64,000 nt of DNA from Bog-473 sp963850095 (GCA_963850095.1 CAWKJX010000014.1:310001-374000), one strand, 5' to 3'; shown: positions 41,482 to 52,498, numbered from the stretch's first letter. Translations and numbers: made by a program. The notes: generated by a model from the letters alone, not told the origin.

Positions 41482-43077
41482 GTGGAGGTGACCCCGGTCG
41501 AGCCGTCCGACGCGCTCCTCGACCCCTCCCGCGACCCCGGCGGCGGGGCCATGGGGACGCTGGGCGACGGCTCGGTCGAGACCAACTGGTTCGCCCTCCT
41601 GCACCGCCGGGTCACGGCCCGGGCCGAGCGCAGCCCCCGCTACCAATGGTGGTCGCTGGTGGCGCTCCTGGCCGGCCTGCTGTCGCTCAACATCACCTTC
41701 ACCGTCTTCGTGGTGGCCCTGCCCACGGTGAAGGCGGACTTCCACACCAACTTCTCCGTGCTCGCCTGGGCCTCGACGGGCCCGCTGCTGGCCTTCGGCG
41801 TGGCGGCGCCCTTCTTCGGCAAGATCGGCGACCTCTTCGGCCACCGGCGCCTCTACCAGTTCGGCCTGCTCGGGGCCATGGTCAGCGCGGTGCTGACGGC
41901 CACGGCGCCCGACGTCGGCATGCTGCTGTTCGCCCGGGCCCTCGACGGCGTGCAGGGGGCGGCGACGGGGACGGCGTCGATGGCGATCATTCTCGAGCTG
42001 TTCGCGCCCGCGGACCGGGTCAAGGCCCTCGGGTGGTGGTCGCTGGTGGGCGCCGGGGGGCCGGTCCTGGGTGTGACCCTGGGCTCGCCGATCATCCAGT
42101 ACTTCGGGTGGCGGACGCTGTTCTGGGGCCAGCTCGTCCTGCTGGTCGTGGCGTCGGTCGTGGTGGCGCTGCTGCTGCCGGCCGGGCGGCGGGCCCGCGA
42201 CCGGCGGCGGCTCCGGGGCTCGAGCATCTGGGCGGGCATGGACTGGGTCGGCAGCTGGAGCCTGGCCGGCGCCGTGACGGCGGCCATGCTGGTGCTGAGC
42301 ATCGGGCCCATCGCCGGGTGGACGTCACCGGCCGTGGTCGCCTGCGGGGTGGTGGCCGTTGCGCTGGGCGTGGTGTTCGTGTGGCGCGAGACCACCTTCG
42401 CCACGCCGCTGGTGCCGACGACCTACTGGCGCCGGCGCAACTTCATGTTCCCGATGGGCACCAAGTTCTTCACCAGCTTCGCCTACTTCGGCGCCTTCTT
42501 CTTGTTCCCGTTGCTCATGGAGCAGGTCTACGGCTACAGCGTCTCCCAGGTCGGCTTCCTGTCGGTGGCGCGGCCCCTGGTCTTCGCGATCAGCGCGCCC
42601 ATTGCCGGGTACCTGACGGTGCGCACGGGGGAGCGCACGTCGACCCTCTTCGGCACCGCCTCCCTGCTGCTCTCCATGGTGCTGTTCGCCACGCTCGAAC
42701 CCTCGTCGGGACTCGTGGTCATCGTGGTGGCGCTGGCGCTCTCGGGCCTCGGCATGGGCGTGTCGATGCCGGCCACGTCGGCCACCATGTCCAACGAGCT
42801 GGCCGAGTCCGAGTACGGGGTGATGAGCGCGGCGCAGTTGCTGGCCAGCCAGGTCGGCGAGGTGGCCGGCATTCAGCTGGTGCTGACGATTCAGGAGTCG
42901 ATCGCGCGCCACGAGGGCCTGGCGGACGTGCACCACTCGACCGCGCTGCTGCACAGCTTCAGCGTGCCGTTCTGGGTGGGCGCGGCCGTGGCCGCGCTGG
43001 CCGTGGTGTGCGCGCTGTTCATACGACCGCTGCCCCGTCGGGCGCCGGCCGCCGAGCTGATGGTCGACCCGGCCTGA
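41482..43077 (+). CDS. MFS drug transporter, DHA2 (EmrB/QacA-like) family
   Basis: 531 residues with about 14 hydrophobic segments after a 50-residue polar N-terminus. Motif A is FGKIGDLFGHRRLYQFG, motif C-like GWWSLVGAGGPVLGVTLGS. Such proteins export drugs or hydrophobic compounds with the proton gradient at the cytoplasmic membrane. GTG 41482 fits leaderless initiation after TAGGGT. Converges on an SCP2-domain gene after 14 bp. Substrate unknown. Confidence 0.9.
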   Translation: MEVTPVEPSDALLDPSRDPGGGAMGTLGDGSVETNWFALLHRRVTARAERSPRYQWWSLVALLAGLLSLNITFTVFVVALPTVKADFHTNFSVLAWASTGPLLAFGVAAPFFGKIGDLFGHRRLYQFGLLGAMVSAVLTATAPDVGMLLFARALDGVQGAATGTASMAIILELFAPADRVKALGWWSLVGAGGPVLGVTLGSPIIQYFGWRTLFWGQLVLLVVASVVVALLLPAGRRARDRRRLRGSSIWAGMDWVGSWSLAGAVTAAMLVLSIGPIAGWTSPAVVACGVVAVALGVVFVWRETTFATPLVPTTYWRRRNFMFPMGTKFFTSFAYFGAFFLFPLLMEQVYGYSVSQVGFLSVARPLVFAISAPIAGYLTVRTGERTSTLFGTASLLLSMVLFATLEPSSGLVVIVVALALSGLGMGVSMPATSATMSNELAESEYGVMSAAQLLASQVGEVAGIQLVLTIQESIARHEGLADVHHSTALLHSFSVPFWVGAAVAALAVVCALFIRPLPRRAPAAELMVDPA

Positions 43078-43091
43078 CGCGGCGTCGGCCG

Positions 43092-43505
43092 TTACTCGGT
43101 GATGTCGCGCAGGCGCGCCGCCATTTCGGCCGCGTTGGGGTCGGAGGCGCCCGGGGTGGATTGCAGGGCCATCAGCTTGGCCATGTCGCCCTCGACGCGC
43201 ACCTTGCCGGCCATGAACGCCTGCATGCCCGCCTGGGGGTTGCCCTCGACGAGGATGGCCTTGGCCGTGTCGTAGTCGACGGTGACCTTGAGGTCCTGCA
43301 CCTCGAGGTGGCCGATGTCGAGCACCAGCTCGCCGGTCGACGTGTCCATGTGGGCGTGCACGTCGTCGGCGGAGAACGGCACCTGGGTGACGACCAGGTT
43401 CATGCGGACGGCGTGCGGGACGGGGGGCGTCTTGCCCTCGTACTCGGCGCGGATTTTGCGGGCTTCCTCGAGCCACTCGTCGCTGAGGAACGGGTACGAC
43501 GGCAT
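43092..43505 (-). CDS. SCP2 sterol-binding domain protein
   Basis: 137 residues. N-terminal FLSDEWLEEARKIRAEYEG, then a beta sheet with GELVLDIGHLEVQDLKVTVDYDTAKAI, and the SCP2 hallmark GNPQAGMQAFMAGKVRVEGDM. SCP2-like proteins carry sterols, acyl-CoAs or other lipids. Fits the lipid-degrading character of the region. Ribosome-binding site AAGGAG lies before ATG 43505. Confidence 0.87.
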   Translation of the reverse strand: MPSYPFLSDEWLEEARKIRAEYEGKTPPVPHAVRMNLVVTQVPFSADDVHAHMDTSTGELVLDIGHLEVQDLKVTVDYDTAKAILVEGNPQAGMQAFMAGKVRVEGDMAKLMALQSTPGASDPNAAEMAARLRDITE

Positions 43506-43590
43506 GCGTGCTCCTTCTACTTTCTACGGTTACGGTCCAGTACCACCTGGCGCCGGAACCCTACTCGCGGCGCCGGTAGGCTGCCGGTCC

Positions 43591-44346
43591 GTGAGCGCCT
43601 CCGTCATCGCCGGTGCCGAGCCCTATTCCGCCACCGGGGACGGCCGCGGCGCGTTGGTCCTGCACGGGTTCACCGGCAACCCCCAGTCGATGCGCGGCCT
43701 GGCGCTGGCGCTGGCCGACGCCGGGTTCACGGTGGAGATGCCGCTGCTCCCGGGGCACGGCACGGCCATTGAGGACATGGTCCCCACCCGATGGAAGGAC
43801 TGGTCCGACGCGGCCGAGCAGGCGTACACCGAGTTGGCGGCGCGCAGCGACGCCGTGGTCCTGGCGGGCCTGTCGATGGGCGGGAGCCTGAGCATCTGGC
43901 TGGCCGAGCACCATCCCGAGATCGCCGCCATCGCCGTGGTCAACCCGCTGGTGGTCCCGCCCGAGAAGGACGCCCTCGACTTCATTGAGGCGATGGTCGA
44001 GGGTGGCGACGAAGTGGCCCCGGGCATCGGCTCGGACATCGCGCTGGAGGGTGCGGTCGAGTCGGCCTACCCGGGCTCGCCGTTGCGGGCCGCGCTGTCA
44101 CTGTTCGAGGGCGTGACCGAGGTGGAGGCCCGGCTCGAGGCGGTCACCTGCCCCGTGCTCGTCTTCACCAGCCTGCAGGACCACGTGGTCGACCCGAAGT
44201 CGAGCGCCGAGCTCGTGGCGCGGGCCAAGGGTCCGGTGGAGCAGGTGGTGCTGGAGCGCAGCTACCACGTGGCCACGCTCGACTACGACAAGGACGAAAT
44301 CGAGACGCGCACGGTGGAGTTCCTGTCCGGCGTGCTGGCGACGTGA
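43591..44346 (+). CDS. Alpha/beta hydrolase (carboxylesterase/monoacylglycerol-lipase type)
   Basis: 251 residues. ALVLHGFTGNPQSM oxyanion block, nucleophile Ser in LAGLSMGGSLS, acid Asp in TSLQDHVVDP and His in RSYHVATLD: a full catalytic triad as in bacterial carboxylesterase Est30-like enzymes. It hydrolyses esters of short or medium acyl chains. GTG 43591 has TAGGCT 8 nt upstream (leaderless). Its stop overlaps gatC (GTGA), so gatCAB is at least partly transcribed from this promoter. Confidence 0.88.
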   Translation: MSASVIAGAEPYSATGDGRGALVLHGFTGNPQSMRGLALALADAGFTVEMPLLPGHGTAIEDMVPTRWKDWSDAAEQAYTELAARSDAVVLAGLSMGGSLSIWLAEHHPEIAAIAVVNPLVVPPEKDALDFIEAMVEGGDEVAPGIGSDIALEGAVESAYPGSPLRAALSLFEGVTEVEARLEAVTCPVLVFTSLQDHVVDPKSSAELVARAKGPVEQVVLERSYHVATLDYDKDEIETRTVEFLSGVLAT

Positions 44347-44674
44347 ACCCGCCCGGCGACACGGACGACGCTCCGGTCGGGGTGACGCTCAGCCGGGAGG
44401 ATGTCGTGCACGTGGCCAAGCTGGCCCGGCTGGAGCTGACCGACGACGAGGTGGATCTCTTCACCGCGCAGCTGCGCACCGTGCTCGACCACGCGGCCGA
44501 CGTGGCGGCGCTCGACCTGTCCCACTTGGAGCCGTCGTCGCATCCCATCGCGCTCGAGAACGTGCTGCGGGCCGACGTGCCCCGGCCCAGCCTCGACCGC
44601 GACGAGGTGCTGGCGGTGGCGCCGTCGGTGGAGGACCATCGCTTCCGGGTGCCGCGCATCGGGGGCGAGGCGCC

Positions 44675-44678
<4 letters not shown>
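44343..44678 (+). CDS. gatC: Asp/Glu-tRNA amidotransferase subunit C
   Basis: 111 residues. VTLSREDVVHVAKLARLELTD and LDHAADVAALDLS are GatC signatures, followed by HPIALENVLRADVPRPSLDRDEVL. GatC wraps around GatA and stabilises the GatAB complex. GTG 44343 overlaps the esterase stop and its own stop overlaps gatA (ATGA). An N-terminal extension of about 12 residues is unusual but short. Confidence 0.95.
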
Positions 44679-46086
<1,408 letters not shown>

Positions 46087-46090
<4 letters not shown>

Positions 46091-47517
46091 GCGACTGGGA
46101 GCTGGTGGTCGGGCTCGAGGTGCACTGCGAGCTGGCGACGCAGACCAAGCTGTTCTGCGGTTGCCGCAACGCGTTCGGCGACGAGGCCAACGTCAACATC
46201 TGCCCGACCTGCCTCGGGCTGCCGGGCGCCCTGCCCGTGCTGAACGAACAGGCCGTCGAGCTGGCCATGCGCATCGGGGCGGCGCTGCACTGCGACATCC
46301 GCCCCTCGGTCTTCTCGCGCAAGAACTACTTCTACCCGGACCAGGCCAAGGACTACCAGATCAGCCAGTACGACCTGCCGATCAACGTGCAGGGCTGGCT
46401 CGAGTTGCCCGACGGGTTCCGCGTCGGCGTCACCCGGGCCCACATGGAGGAGGACACGGGCAAGCTGACCCACGTCGGCGCCAGCGGCCGCATCAACGCG
46501 GCCGACCACGCGCTGGTGGACTACAACCGTTCCGGGGTCCCCCTGGTCGAAATCGTGAGCGAGCCCGACCTCCGTTCGGCGGTGCACGCCCGGGCGTACG
46601 TCTCGGAGCTGCGGGGGATACTGATGGCGACCGGCGCATCCGACGGCCGTATGGAGGAGGGCTCCATGCGGGTCGACGCCAACGTCTCGGTGCGGCCGGT
46701 GGGGTCGTCGGCCTTCGGGACGCGCTGCGAAATCAAGAACCTCAACTCGCTGCGCTCGCTCGTGCGGGCCATCGAGTACGAGGCGACGCGGCAGATCGCC
46801 CTCCTCGAAGGCGGCGGCACCGTCGACCAGGAGACGAGGCACTGGGACGAATCGGCGGGACGCACCGAGTCGATGCGTTCCAAGGAGGAGGCGAACGACT
46901 ACCGCTACTTCCCCGAGCCCGACCTGGTGCCGCTGGCGCCCGACGCGGCATGGCGCGACCGGGTGCGGGCCGGACTGGGCCTCATGCCGTCGGATCGGCG
47001 TCGCCAGTTGGCCGATGCGCTCGGCGGGTCGCCCAGTGCCGCCGACGCCGACCAGATCAGAGCAGTGGTCGACCTGGGACTGGACACGTTGGTGACGGCG
47101 GCGACCGGAGCCGGGGCGCCGGCGTCGTTGGCGTTGGCCCGCGCCGCCAACGAGGTGGCAGCGACCGGGGAGGCCGGATTGGCCCTCGAACCCGGTTCCT
47201 TCGCCGCGCTGGTGTCCATGGAATCGGGGGGCCAGCTGTCGGCCACCCAGTCCAAGTCGGTCCTGGCCGCCCTGATCGAGCGCGGCGGGGGCGACCCGGC
47301 GGCGCTGGCGAGCGAAATGGGGTTCGAGGCGCTCGGGGCGGACTCGCTGGCCGCGGTGTTGGACGAGGTGATCGAGAACCACCCCGACGAGTGGGCGCGC
47401 TTCGTCGAGGGTGAGGACAAGCTGATGGGTCTGTTCACCGGCGAGGTCATGAGGGCGACCTCGGGCCAGGCCAACGGCAAGGAGGTGGCGGCGGAGCTGC
47501 GCCGCCGACGGGGCTAG
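46087..47517 (+). CDS. gatB: Asp/Glu-tRNA amidotransferase subunit B
   Basis: 476 residues. LVVGLEVHCELATQTKLFCGC, ICPTCLGLPGALPVLNE, RKNYFYPDQAKDYQISQYD and the C-terminal YqeY-like helical part are all present. It kinases and amidates the misacylated tRNA using ammonia from GatA. The presence of GatCAB implies indirect Gln-tRNA (and perhaps Asn-tRNA) formation in this organism. A strong hairpin starts 5 bp after the stop. Confidence 0.97.
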
Positions 47518-47521
47518 CTGC

Positions 47522-47557
47522 CGGGCCGGTCGGCTCGATCAGTCTTCGACCGGCCCG
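47522..47557. terminator. Bidirectional terminator between gatB and tetR
   Basis: Perfect 11-bp inverted repeat CGGGCCGGTCG / CGACCGGCCCG (47522-47532 and 47547-47557) with a 14-nt loop. It lies between convergent genes and overlaps the last codons of the TetR gene, so it can end transcripts from both sides. Confidence 0.75.
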
Positions 47558-48159
47558 AACAGATAGCGGTCGAGCGTGGGCCCGGCCCACCGTGCGATGT
47601 GGCCGGGCGTCGCGGTCGACAGCGGCGATATCCGCATGATGTAGCGGGTGAAGGCCAGGCCCATCAGCTGCGATGACACGAGCGCCCTGCGCCGGCTGGT
47701 CATGGCCGCGCTCTCACCCTCCTTGACCGGATTGTGGGTCCAGACGCGCTCGGCCACGAACTCGCGCATGGAGTCCGCCACGCTGGGCGATACCGCCATG
47801 GCCGCCACGCAGGAGGAGAACGACGAGCCGGTACCCTCGGCCTTGTCCCACATCGCCAGGAAACCGGTGATGATGCCCGCACCGAGCGAGGCGCCCTCTG
47901 CAGAGGCATGCGTCCCCACCTGGCGCGGGTCGAAGGGCAGCGCCATGGCGGCGACGAAGAGGCTGGCCTTGCCGTCGAAATAGTGGTGGACCAGGGCCGG
48001 GTCGACGCCCGCCTCCCTGGCCACGGCGCGCAGGCTGGCCTTGTCGTAGCCCTTCTCGGCAAAGACCCGCTTAGCGGCGTCGACGATCTCGCCCCGGGTG
48101 TCGGCGTTGCCGGGCCGCCGGCCGACGCCGCCGGCGGCAGCAGCAGCCGCCGCACTCAT
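47539..48159 (-). CDS. TetR-family transcriptional regulator
   Basis: 206 residues. N-terminal HTH: TRGEIVDAAKRVFAEKGYDKASLRAVAREAGVDPALVHHYFDGK spans residues 21-64 (given here by its end points TRGEI and YFDGK). The C-terminal ligand domain is of the common TetR_C type. Divergent from an MMPL transporter, so likely its repressor. A palindrome TCATCA-g-TGATGA at 48221-48233 between them is a candidate operator, and TAGAAT on the minus strand a candidate -10 box. Confidence 0.88.
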   Translation of the reverse strand: MSAAAAAAAGGVGRRPGNADTRGEIVDAAKRVFAEKGYDKASLRAVAREAGVDPALVHHYFDGKASLFVAAMALPFDPRQVGTHASAEGASLGAGIITGFLAMWDKAEGTGSSFSSCVAAMAVSPSVADSMREFVAERVWTHNPVKEGESAAMTSRRRALVSSQLMGLAFTRYIMRISPLSTATPGHIARWAGPTLDRYLFGPVED

Positions 48160-48220
48160 GCCACGCTTCCAAAGAGGCCGGTCATCGGGTATTCACCAAC
48201 GGAGAATTCTATGCTACAAC

Positions 48221-48233
48221 TCATCAGTGATGA
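48221..48233. promoter_or_regulatory. Candidate TetR operator
   Basis: TCATCA-g-TGATGA is a perfect 6-bp inverted repeat in the 108-bp, AT-richer region between divergent TetR and MMPL genes. On the minus strand TTCATC and TAGAAT, 17 bp apart, form a promoter-like pair that overlaps it, so repressor binding would also shut tetR. Confidence 0.5.
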
Positions 48234-48267
48234 ATAATACGCCGGAAAGGACACGACGGGGGCGTCC

Positions 48268-50459
48268 GTGAGCGAGCCGACGGGGACCACGAACCTGGGA
48301 CGGCTCGCCGGTTGGTGCTACGACCACCGGCGGGCCGTGCTCGCCCTGTGGGTCATCGCCATCATCGGCGTCACCGTGCTGGCGCAGGTGGTCGGCACGG
48401 ACTTCAAGAACAAATTCACGGCCGGCAACACGCCGTCCCAGCAGGCGACGAACATTTTGCAGCAGCGCTTCCCGTCCAAGTCGGGCGACACGGCGGACAT
48501 CGTGTTCCACTCCGCGACACCCATCGCCGACAACGAGGCGGCGATCGACAGGGTCGTGACGAACGTGCGGCCGCTCCCGTTCGTGCGAGGGCGTCACCAG
48601 CCCGTTCTCGCCGGCCGGTGCCCACCAGATCGCGCCGCACGGCAACATCGCGTTCGCCCAGGTGCAGTTCACGACGGATACGGCGGACATCCCGACCGGC
48701 GCCGTCAAGACGGTCGTCTCCACGGCGCAGGCGGCCGCCCACCCGGGCTTCGAGGTGGAGCTCGGGGGGAATCCGATTTCGTCGGCCGTCACGGCCGCAC
48801 CCGGGCCGAGTGAGGGCATCGGGATCACCGCGGCCATCCTCATCATGCTGCTGGCGTTCGGCTCCATCGTCGCCATGGGCCTGCCCATCATTACGGCGCT
48901 GGCCGGTCTGGGCGTGGGTGTCGCCCTGCTCGAACTGGTCACCCACGTCCTGGTCGTGCCGAACTTCTCGCCGGAAATGGCCATCATGATCGGCATCGGC
49001 GTGGGCATCGACTACGCGCTCTTCATCGTCACCCGCTACCGACAGGGGATCTTCGAGGGGCGTCCACCCCGTGACGCGGTGGTCACGTCGCACATGACCG
49101 CCGGGCGTTCGGTGCTCTTCGCCGGCAGCACCGTGGTGATCTCGCTGTTCGGCCTCTACCTGATCGGGCAGGCCTACATGATCGGCTTGGCCACCGCCTG
49201 CATCGCCGCGGTGCTGATGGTGCTCCTGGCCGCCTTGACGCTGTTGCCGGCCATGCTCGGGTTCGCGGGTGGCGCCATCGACAAATTGCACCTGCCGGGG
49301 CTGCTGCAGAACGGCGGGCCGCCCCCCGAGAACGGCTTCTGGCACCGCTGGAGCCGCTACGTGCAGCGGCGGGCCTGGCTGACCGGAACCGTCGCCGTCG
49401 TCATCCTCGTCGCCCTGGCGCTGCCGATGTTCAGCATGCGACTGGCCTTCACCGACGCCGGCAACGACCCCACCTCCCTCACCACGCGCCAGGCCTACGA
49501 CCTCCTGGCGCAGGGGTTCGGCCCCGGGTTCAACGGCCCGCTCGTCGTGGCGGCGGACATGTCGGGACCATCCGACGTCGGCACCGTCGACCGGCTCCAC
49601 GAGCGCGCTCGCCGCGCACCACGGCGGCATTGCCTTCGTGACGCCGGCCGAGTTCAATGCGTCCGACACCGGGGCGGTCATCGTCGTCTACCCGACGACC
49701 TCCCCCCAATCGTCACAGACCGAGCAGCTGGTGCAGACCCTGCGCAACGAGGTGATTCCGCCGGTCGTGGCGGGAACGACGGTGAACGCGCAGGTGGGCG
49801 GCGAGACGGCCGCCTCCATCGACGCCGCCAATTTCCTGGGTCACCGGCTGTTCATCGTCATCGGCGCCGTCCTCGTCCTGTCCTTCCTCCTCCTGATGAT
49901 GGTGTTCCGGTCGCTGGTGCTCCCGCTCAAGGCCGTCATCATGAACCTGCTCAGCGTCGGCGCGGCGTACGGCGTGATGGTGGCCGTGTTCCAGTGGGGC
50001 TGGGCCGGCCGCGTCATCGGCATCGGGGAAACGGGTCCCATCGACCCGTGGATCCCGGTGGCGCTCTTCGTCGTGCTCTTCGGACTGTCGATGGACTACG
50101 AGGTGTTCCTGCTGTCGCGCATCCGCGAGGAGTGGCTGCGGACCCGCGAGAACTCGACGGCCGTGGCCGACGGGTTGGCCATCACCGGCCGCATCATCAC
50201 CGCGGCGGCGGCGATCATGTTCTGTGTCTTCGCTTCGTTCGTGATCAAGGATCCGCTCCACATCCTGAAGGTCTTCGGGCTCGGACTGGCCACGGCGGTG
50301 CTGGTCGACGCCACGCTGGTCCGCATGGTGCTGGTGCCCTCGATCATGGAACTGCTGGGGCCGGTCAACTGGTGGATGCCGCGCTGGATGGACCGCTCCA
50401 TCCCCAAGATCGGCGTCGAGGTCACGCCCGCCCCGCTCACGGGTCCACAGCCGGCCTGA
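48268..50459 (+). CDS. MMPL-family (RND-like) transporter, two frame breaks
   Basis: Three frames together give about 730 residues with two six-helix halves. First piece from GTG 48268: GRLAGWCYDHRRAVLALWVI; second: GIGITAAILIMLLAFGSIVAMG and GIGVGIDYALFIVTRYRQG; third: HRLFIVIGAVLVLSFLLLMMVFRSL and FGLSMDYEVFLLSRIREEW, the twin MmpL motifs with the Asp-Tyr proton-relay pair. One extra base near 48586 and one near 49604 explain both breaks. MMPL proteins export lipids or drugs across the membrane. Likely controlled by the divergent TetR. Confidence 0.8.
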
Positions 50460-50491
50460 GCGACCCGGCGGCAGCCGTATGCTGATCCGCC

Positions 50492-52264
50492 ATGACACCG
50501 GAGTCGTCGGGCACCTTCGTTTCGCTCAACCCCGGGCGCGACGTGCAGCGGGTGGGCACGGCCGCGTACCTCGGCGAGGACGTCCGCAAAATCCACGACC
50601 CCGTGTGGGGGGTCATCGGCAACCTCGGCGACAGCCAGTGCTACCTGGGCGTCACGCTGAAGGTGGAAGCCGTCCAGGCCGCGCTGTCCCGCCGCATCGC
50701 CGACGACGACCTGGCGGTCCGCCTGATACCACCCGCGTTCACCCTCGGCGTCTCGGACGGCCAGCTCAACGGGACGCCCGAAATGCGGTTCTCCCTCGTC
50801 GGTCGAGAGGTCGTCCACGACGTGGTCGACGTGCACCTGGCGGCGAACAACGTCGCCGGGCTGGTCGCCGTCGTGGCCTGCGACAAGCCCCCGGTCGGGA
50901 CGGTGGCCGCCGTGCTCGAGAACAACACGCCGGCGGTCGTCCTCTCCGACGGACCGATCAGGCCCGGGATCGACCCGGAGACGGGTGCCCGGATCGACCT
51001 GGTGTCGGCCTTCCAGGTGGCCGACCAGGACGCCGAGGTCCGGGCCCGCTACGCCCTCCACGCCTGCCCCGGCCTGGGCAGCTGCGGAGGCATGTTCACC
51101 TACAACACGATGCAGACGTTCATCGCCGTGCTCGGCCTCGAACCGCTGCACATGGTGTCGCCGGCGTCGGACGAGCGGCGCCGGCTGACCGAGTTCCCCG
51201 ACCAGCTCGTCGACTGTCTGGTGACGATGACGGACCGGGGCATCCGGCCGCGCGACATCGTCACCCCGTCCTCACTGCGCAACGCCCTGACGGTGGCCAC
51301 CGCGATGGGGGGCTCCACGAACGTCCTGCTGCACAGCGTCGAGATCGCGCGTGCCGCGGGCATCGACCTGTGGGAGGACGTGCTCAGCCAGGACGACTTC
51401 AATCAGCTGGCCCGGCGCCTGCCGGTGCTGGTGAACCTGCGCCCGTTCGGTGACTACTCCATGGTGGACGTGGACGACAAGGGTGGCCTGCAGGTCATAG
51501 TCCAGGAGCTACTCGAGGCCGGCTTCCTGGACGGTGATGCCCTGACCTGCACCGGCGAGACGTTGGCCGAGCAGCTGCGGCGGCTGGCCCCACCGGCGCC
51601 GGACCAGGACGTGATCCACCCGGTCGAGAAGCCCTTCAAGGACACCGGCGGGCTGAGGTTGCTGCGCGGCAACCTCGCTCCCGAGGGAGGGGCCATCCTC
51701 AAGGTGGCCGGCGTCGAGGGGGGCGTGAAGGACGGCGTCTTCACCGGCCGAGCCCGGGTGTTCAACGGTGAACGCTCTCTGATCGCGGCCCTCGAGGGGC
51801 ACCCCGACTCCTTCGAGGACAACGACATGGTGGTGATCCGCTACGAAGGGCCACGAGGCGCGCCCGGCATGCCCGAGCTGCTCGACCCGACCTCGCGCAT
51901 CACGGCGCTGTGCCGTCAGCGGCACATCACGATCGCCCTCATGACCGACGCGCGCTTCTCGGGAGGTTCGGTCGGTCTGGTCATCGGCCACGTGGCGCCC
52001 GAAGCCATCCTCGGGGGGCCGATCGCGCTGGTCGAGGACGGCGACACCGTCGTGGTCGATCTGAACACCGACCGTCTCGACTGCGTGCAGTTCGACGACC
52101 CCGACCTCCTCGAGGGACGAGCCGCCGAGTGGCGAGCGGCCTCCCAAGGCAACGGAGGGGTCCATCCGGACGCGGTGCGCGTCACGGACCGCGTGCTCGG
52201 CCGCATGCGCGCCACCGCTCTCCCTGCCCTGCTCGGTGGTGGCATGGCCACGCCGCCAGCGTGA
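50492..52264 (+). CDS. ilvD: IlvD/Edd-family dehydratase (probable dihydroxy-acid dehydratase, divergent)
   Basis: 590 residues. The three cluster Cys are at GDSQCYLG, VACDKPPVG and PGLGSCGGMFTYNTM; the Lys after CD may be the carbamylated metal ligand. MTDARFSGGSVGLVIGHVAPEA and FEGTARVF-like FTGRARVFNGER are conserved. Canonical DHAD has ITPCN, GCDKSLPG and HEGM at these places, so this protein belongs to a side branch. Position just before the ilvBNC attenuator argues for the valine/isoleucine step from dihydroxy acid to 2-oxo acid; a sugar-acid dehydratase is the alternative. ATG 50492 follows TATGCT by 8 nt. Confidence 0.82.
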   Translation: MTPESSGTFVSLNPGRDVQRVGTAAYLGEDVRKIHDPVWGVIGNLGDSQCYLGVTLKVEAVQAALSRRIADDDLAVRLIPPAFTLGVSDGQLNGTPEMRFSLVGREVVHDVVDVHLAANNVAGLVAVVACDKPPVGTVAAVLENNTPAVVLSDGPIRPGIDPETGARIDLVSAFQVADQDAEVRARYALHACPGLGSCGGMFTYNTMQTFIAVLGLEPLHMVSPASDERRRLTEFPDQLVDCLVTMTDRGIRPRDIVTPSSLRNALTVATAMGGSTNVLLHSVEIARAAGIDLWEDVLSQDDFNQLARRLPVLVNLRPFGDYSMVDVDDKGGLQVIVQELLEAGFLDGDALTCTGETLAEQLRRLAPPAPDQDVIHPVEKPFKDTGGLRLLRGNLAPEGGAILKVAGVEGGVKDGVFTGRARVFNGERSLIAALEGHPDSFEDNDMVVIRYEGPRGAPGMPELLDPTSRITALCRQRHITIALMTDARFSGGSVGLVIGHVAPEAILGGPIALVEDGDTVVVDLNTDRLDCVQFDDPDLLEGRAAEWRAASQGNGGVHPDAVRVTDRVLGRMRATALPALLGGGMATPPA

Positions 52265-52350
52265 CCGAGCCGGTCGGGCGGGAGCGGCACGCCGGTCTGA
52301 CCCCGGGCGGCAACCCGGGCCGGTGCCGGGGGCGTCGACGGACGGCCGGG

Positions 52351-52379
52351 TTGTGGAAGGGCGGCGGTCATGCCACAAT
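52351..52379 (+). promoter_or_regulatory. Putative promoter of ilvBNC leader
   Basis: TTGTGG (52351-52356) and CACAAT (52374-52379) are 17 bp apart. Transcription would begin about 7 nt later, near 52386-52389, i.e. at or just before the leader peptide ATG (52389). Match to consensus is modest. The rest of the 52265-52388 gap shows no gene. Confidence 0.4.
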
Positions 52380-52388
52380 GAGGTCCTC

Positions 52389-52436
52389 ATGCAGGAACTG
52401 AGCCGCCGTCCGCAGATTCTGGTACTCGTAACGTAA
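52389..52436 (+). CDS. ilvBNC leader (attenuator) peptide
   Basis: A 15-codon frame, MQELSRRPQILVLVT, ends with five consecutive branched-chain codons (Ile-Leu-Val-Leu-Val) one codon before the stop TAA. GAGG (52380-52383) gives a weak ribosome-binding site if it is transcribed. Two hairpins and a T-rich tract follow at once, then ilvB. Such a peptide senses charged tRNA levels: slow translation of the I-L-V-L-V run changes folding of the RNA. Attenuation of ilvBNC by a leader peptide is known in Corynebacterium glutamicum. Confidence 0.8.
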   Translation: MQELSRRPQILVLVT

Positions 52437-52498
52437 CGGCGCGCCCGCAGCACACCGCGCGCCGTTCGACCTCCCGCACCGGGGGGTCGTTTCAATTT
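52435..52498 (+). terminator. ilvBNC attenuator hairpins
   Basis: Hairpin 1 is a perfect 10-bp repeat, AACGGCGCGC / GCGCGCCGTT (52435-52444, 52457-52466); its left arm contains the end of the leader stop codon. Hairpin 2 pairs CGACCTCCC with GGGGGGTCG (52467-52475, 52481-52489; one G-T pair) and is followed by TTTCAATTT (52490-52498), an intrinsic-terminator layout. GGTCG of hairpin 2 could instead pair with CGACC at 52510-52514, a possible antiterminator. Which folds are exclusive cannot be settled by eye. Confidence 0.72.
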
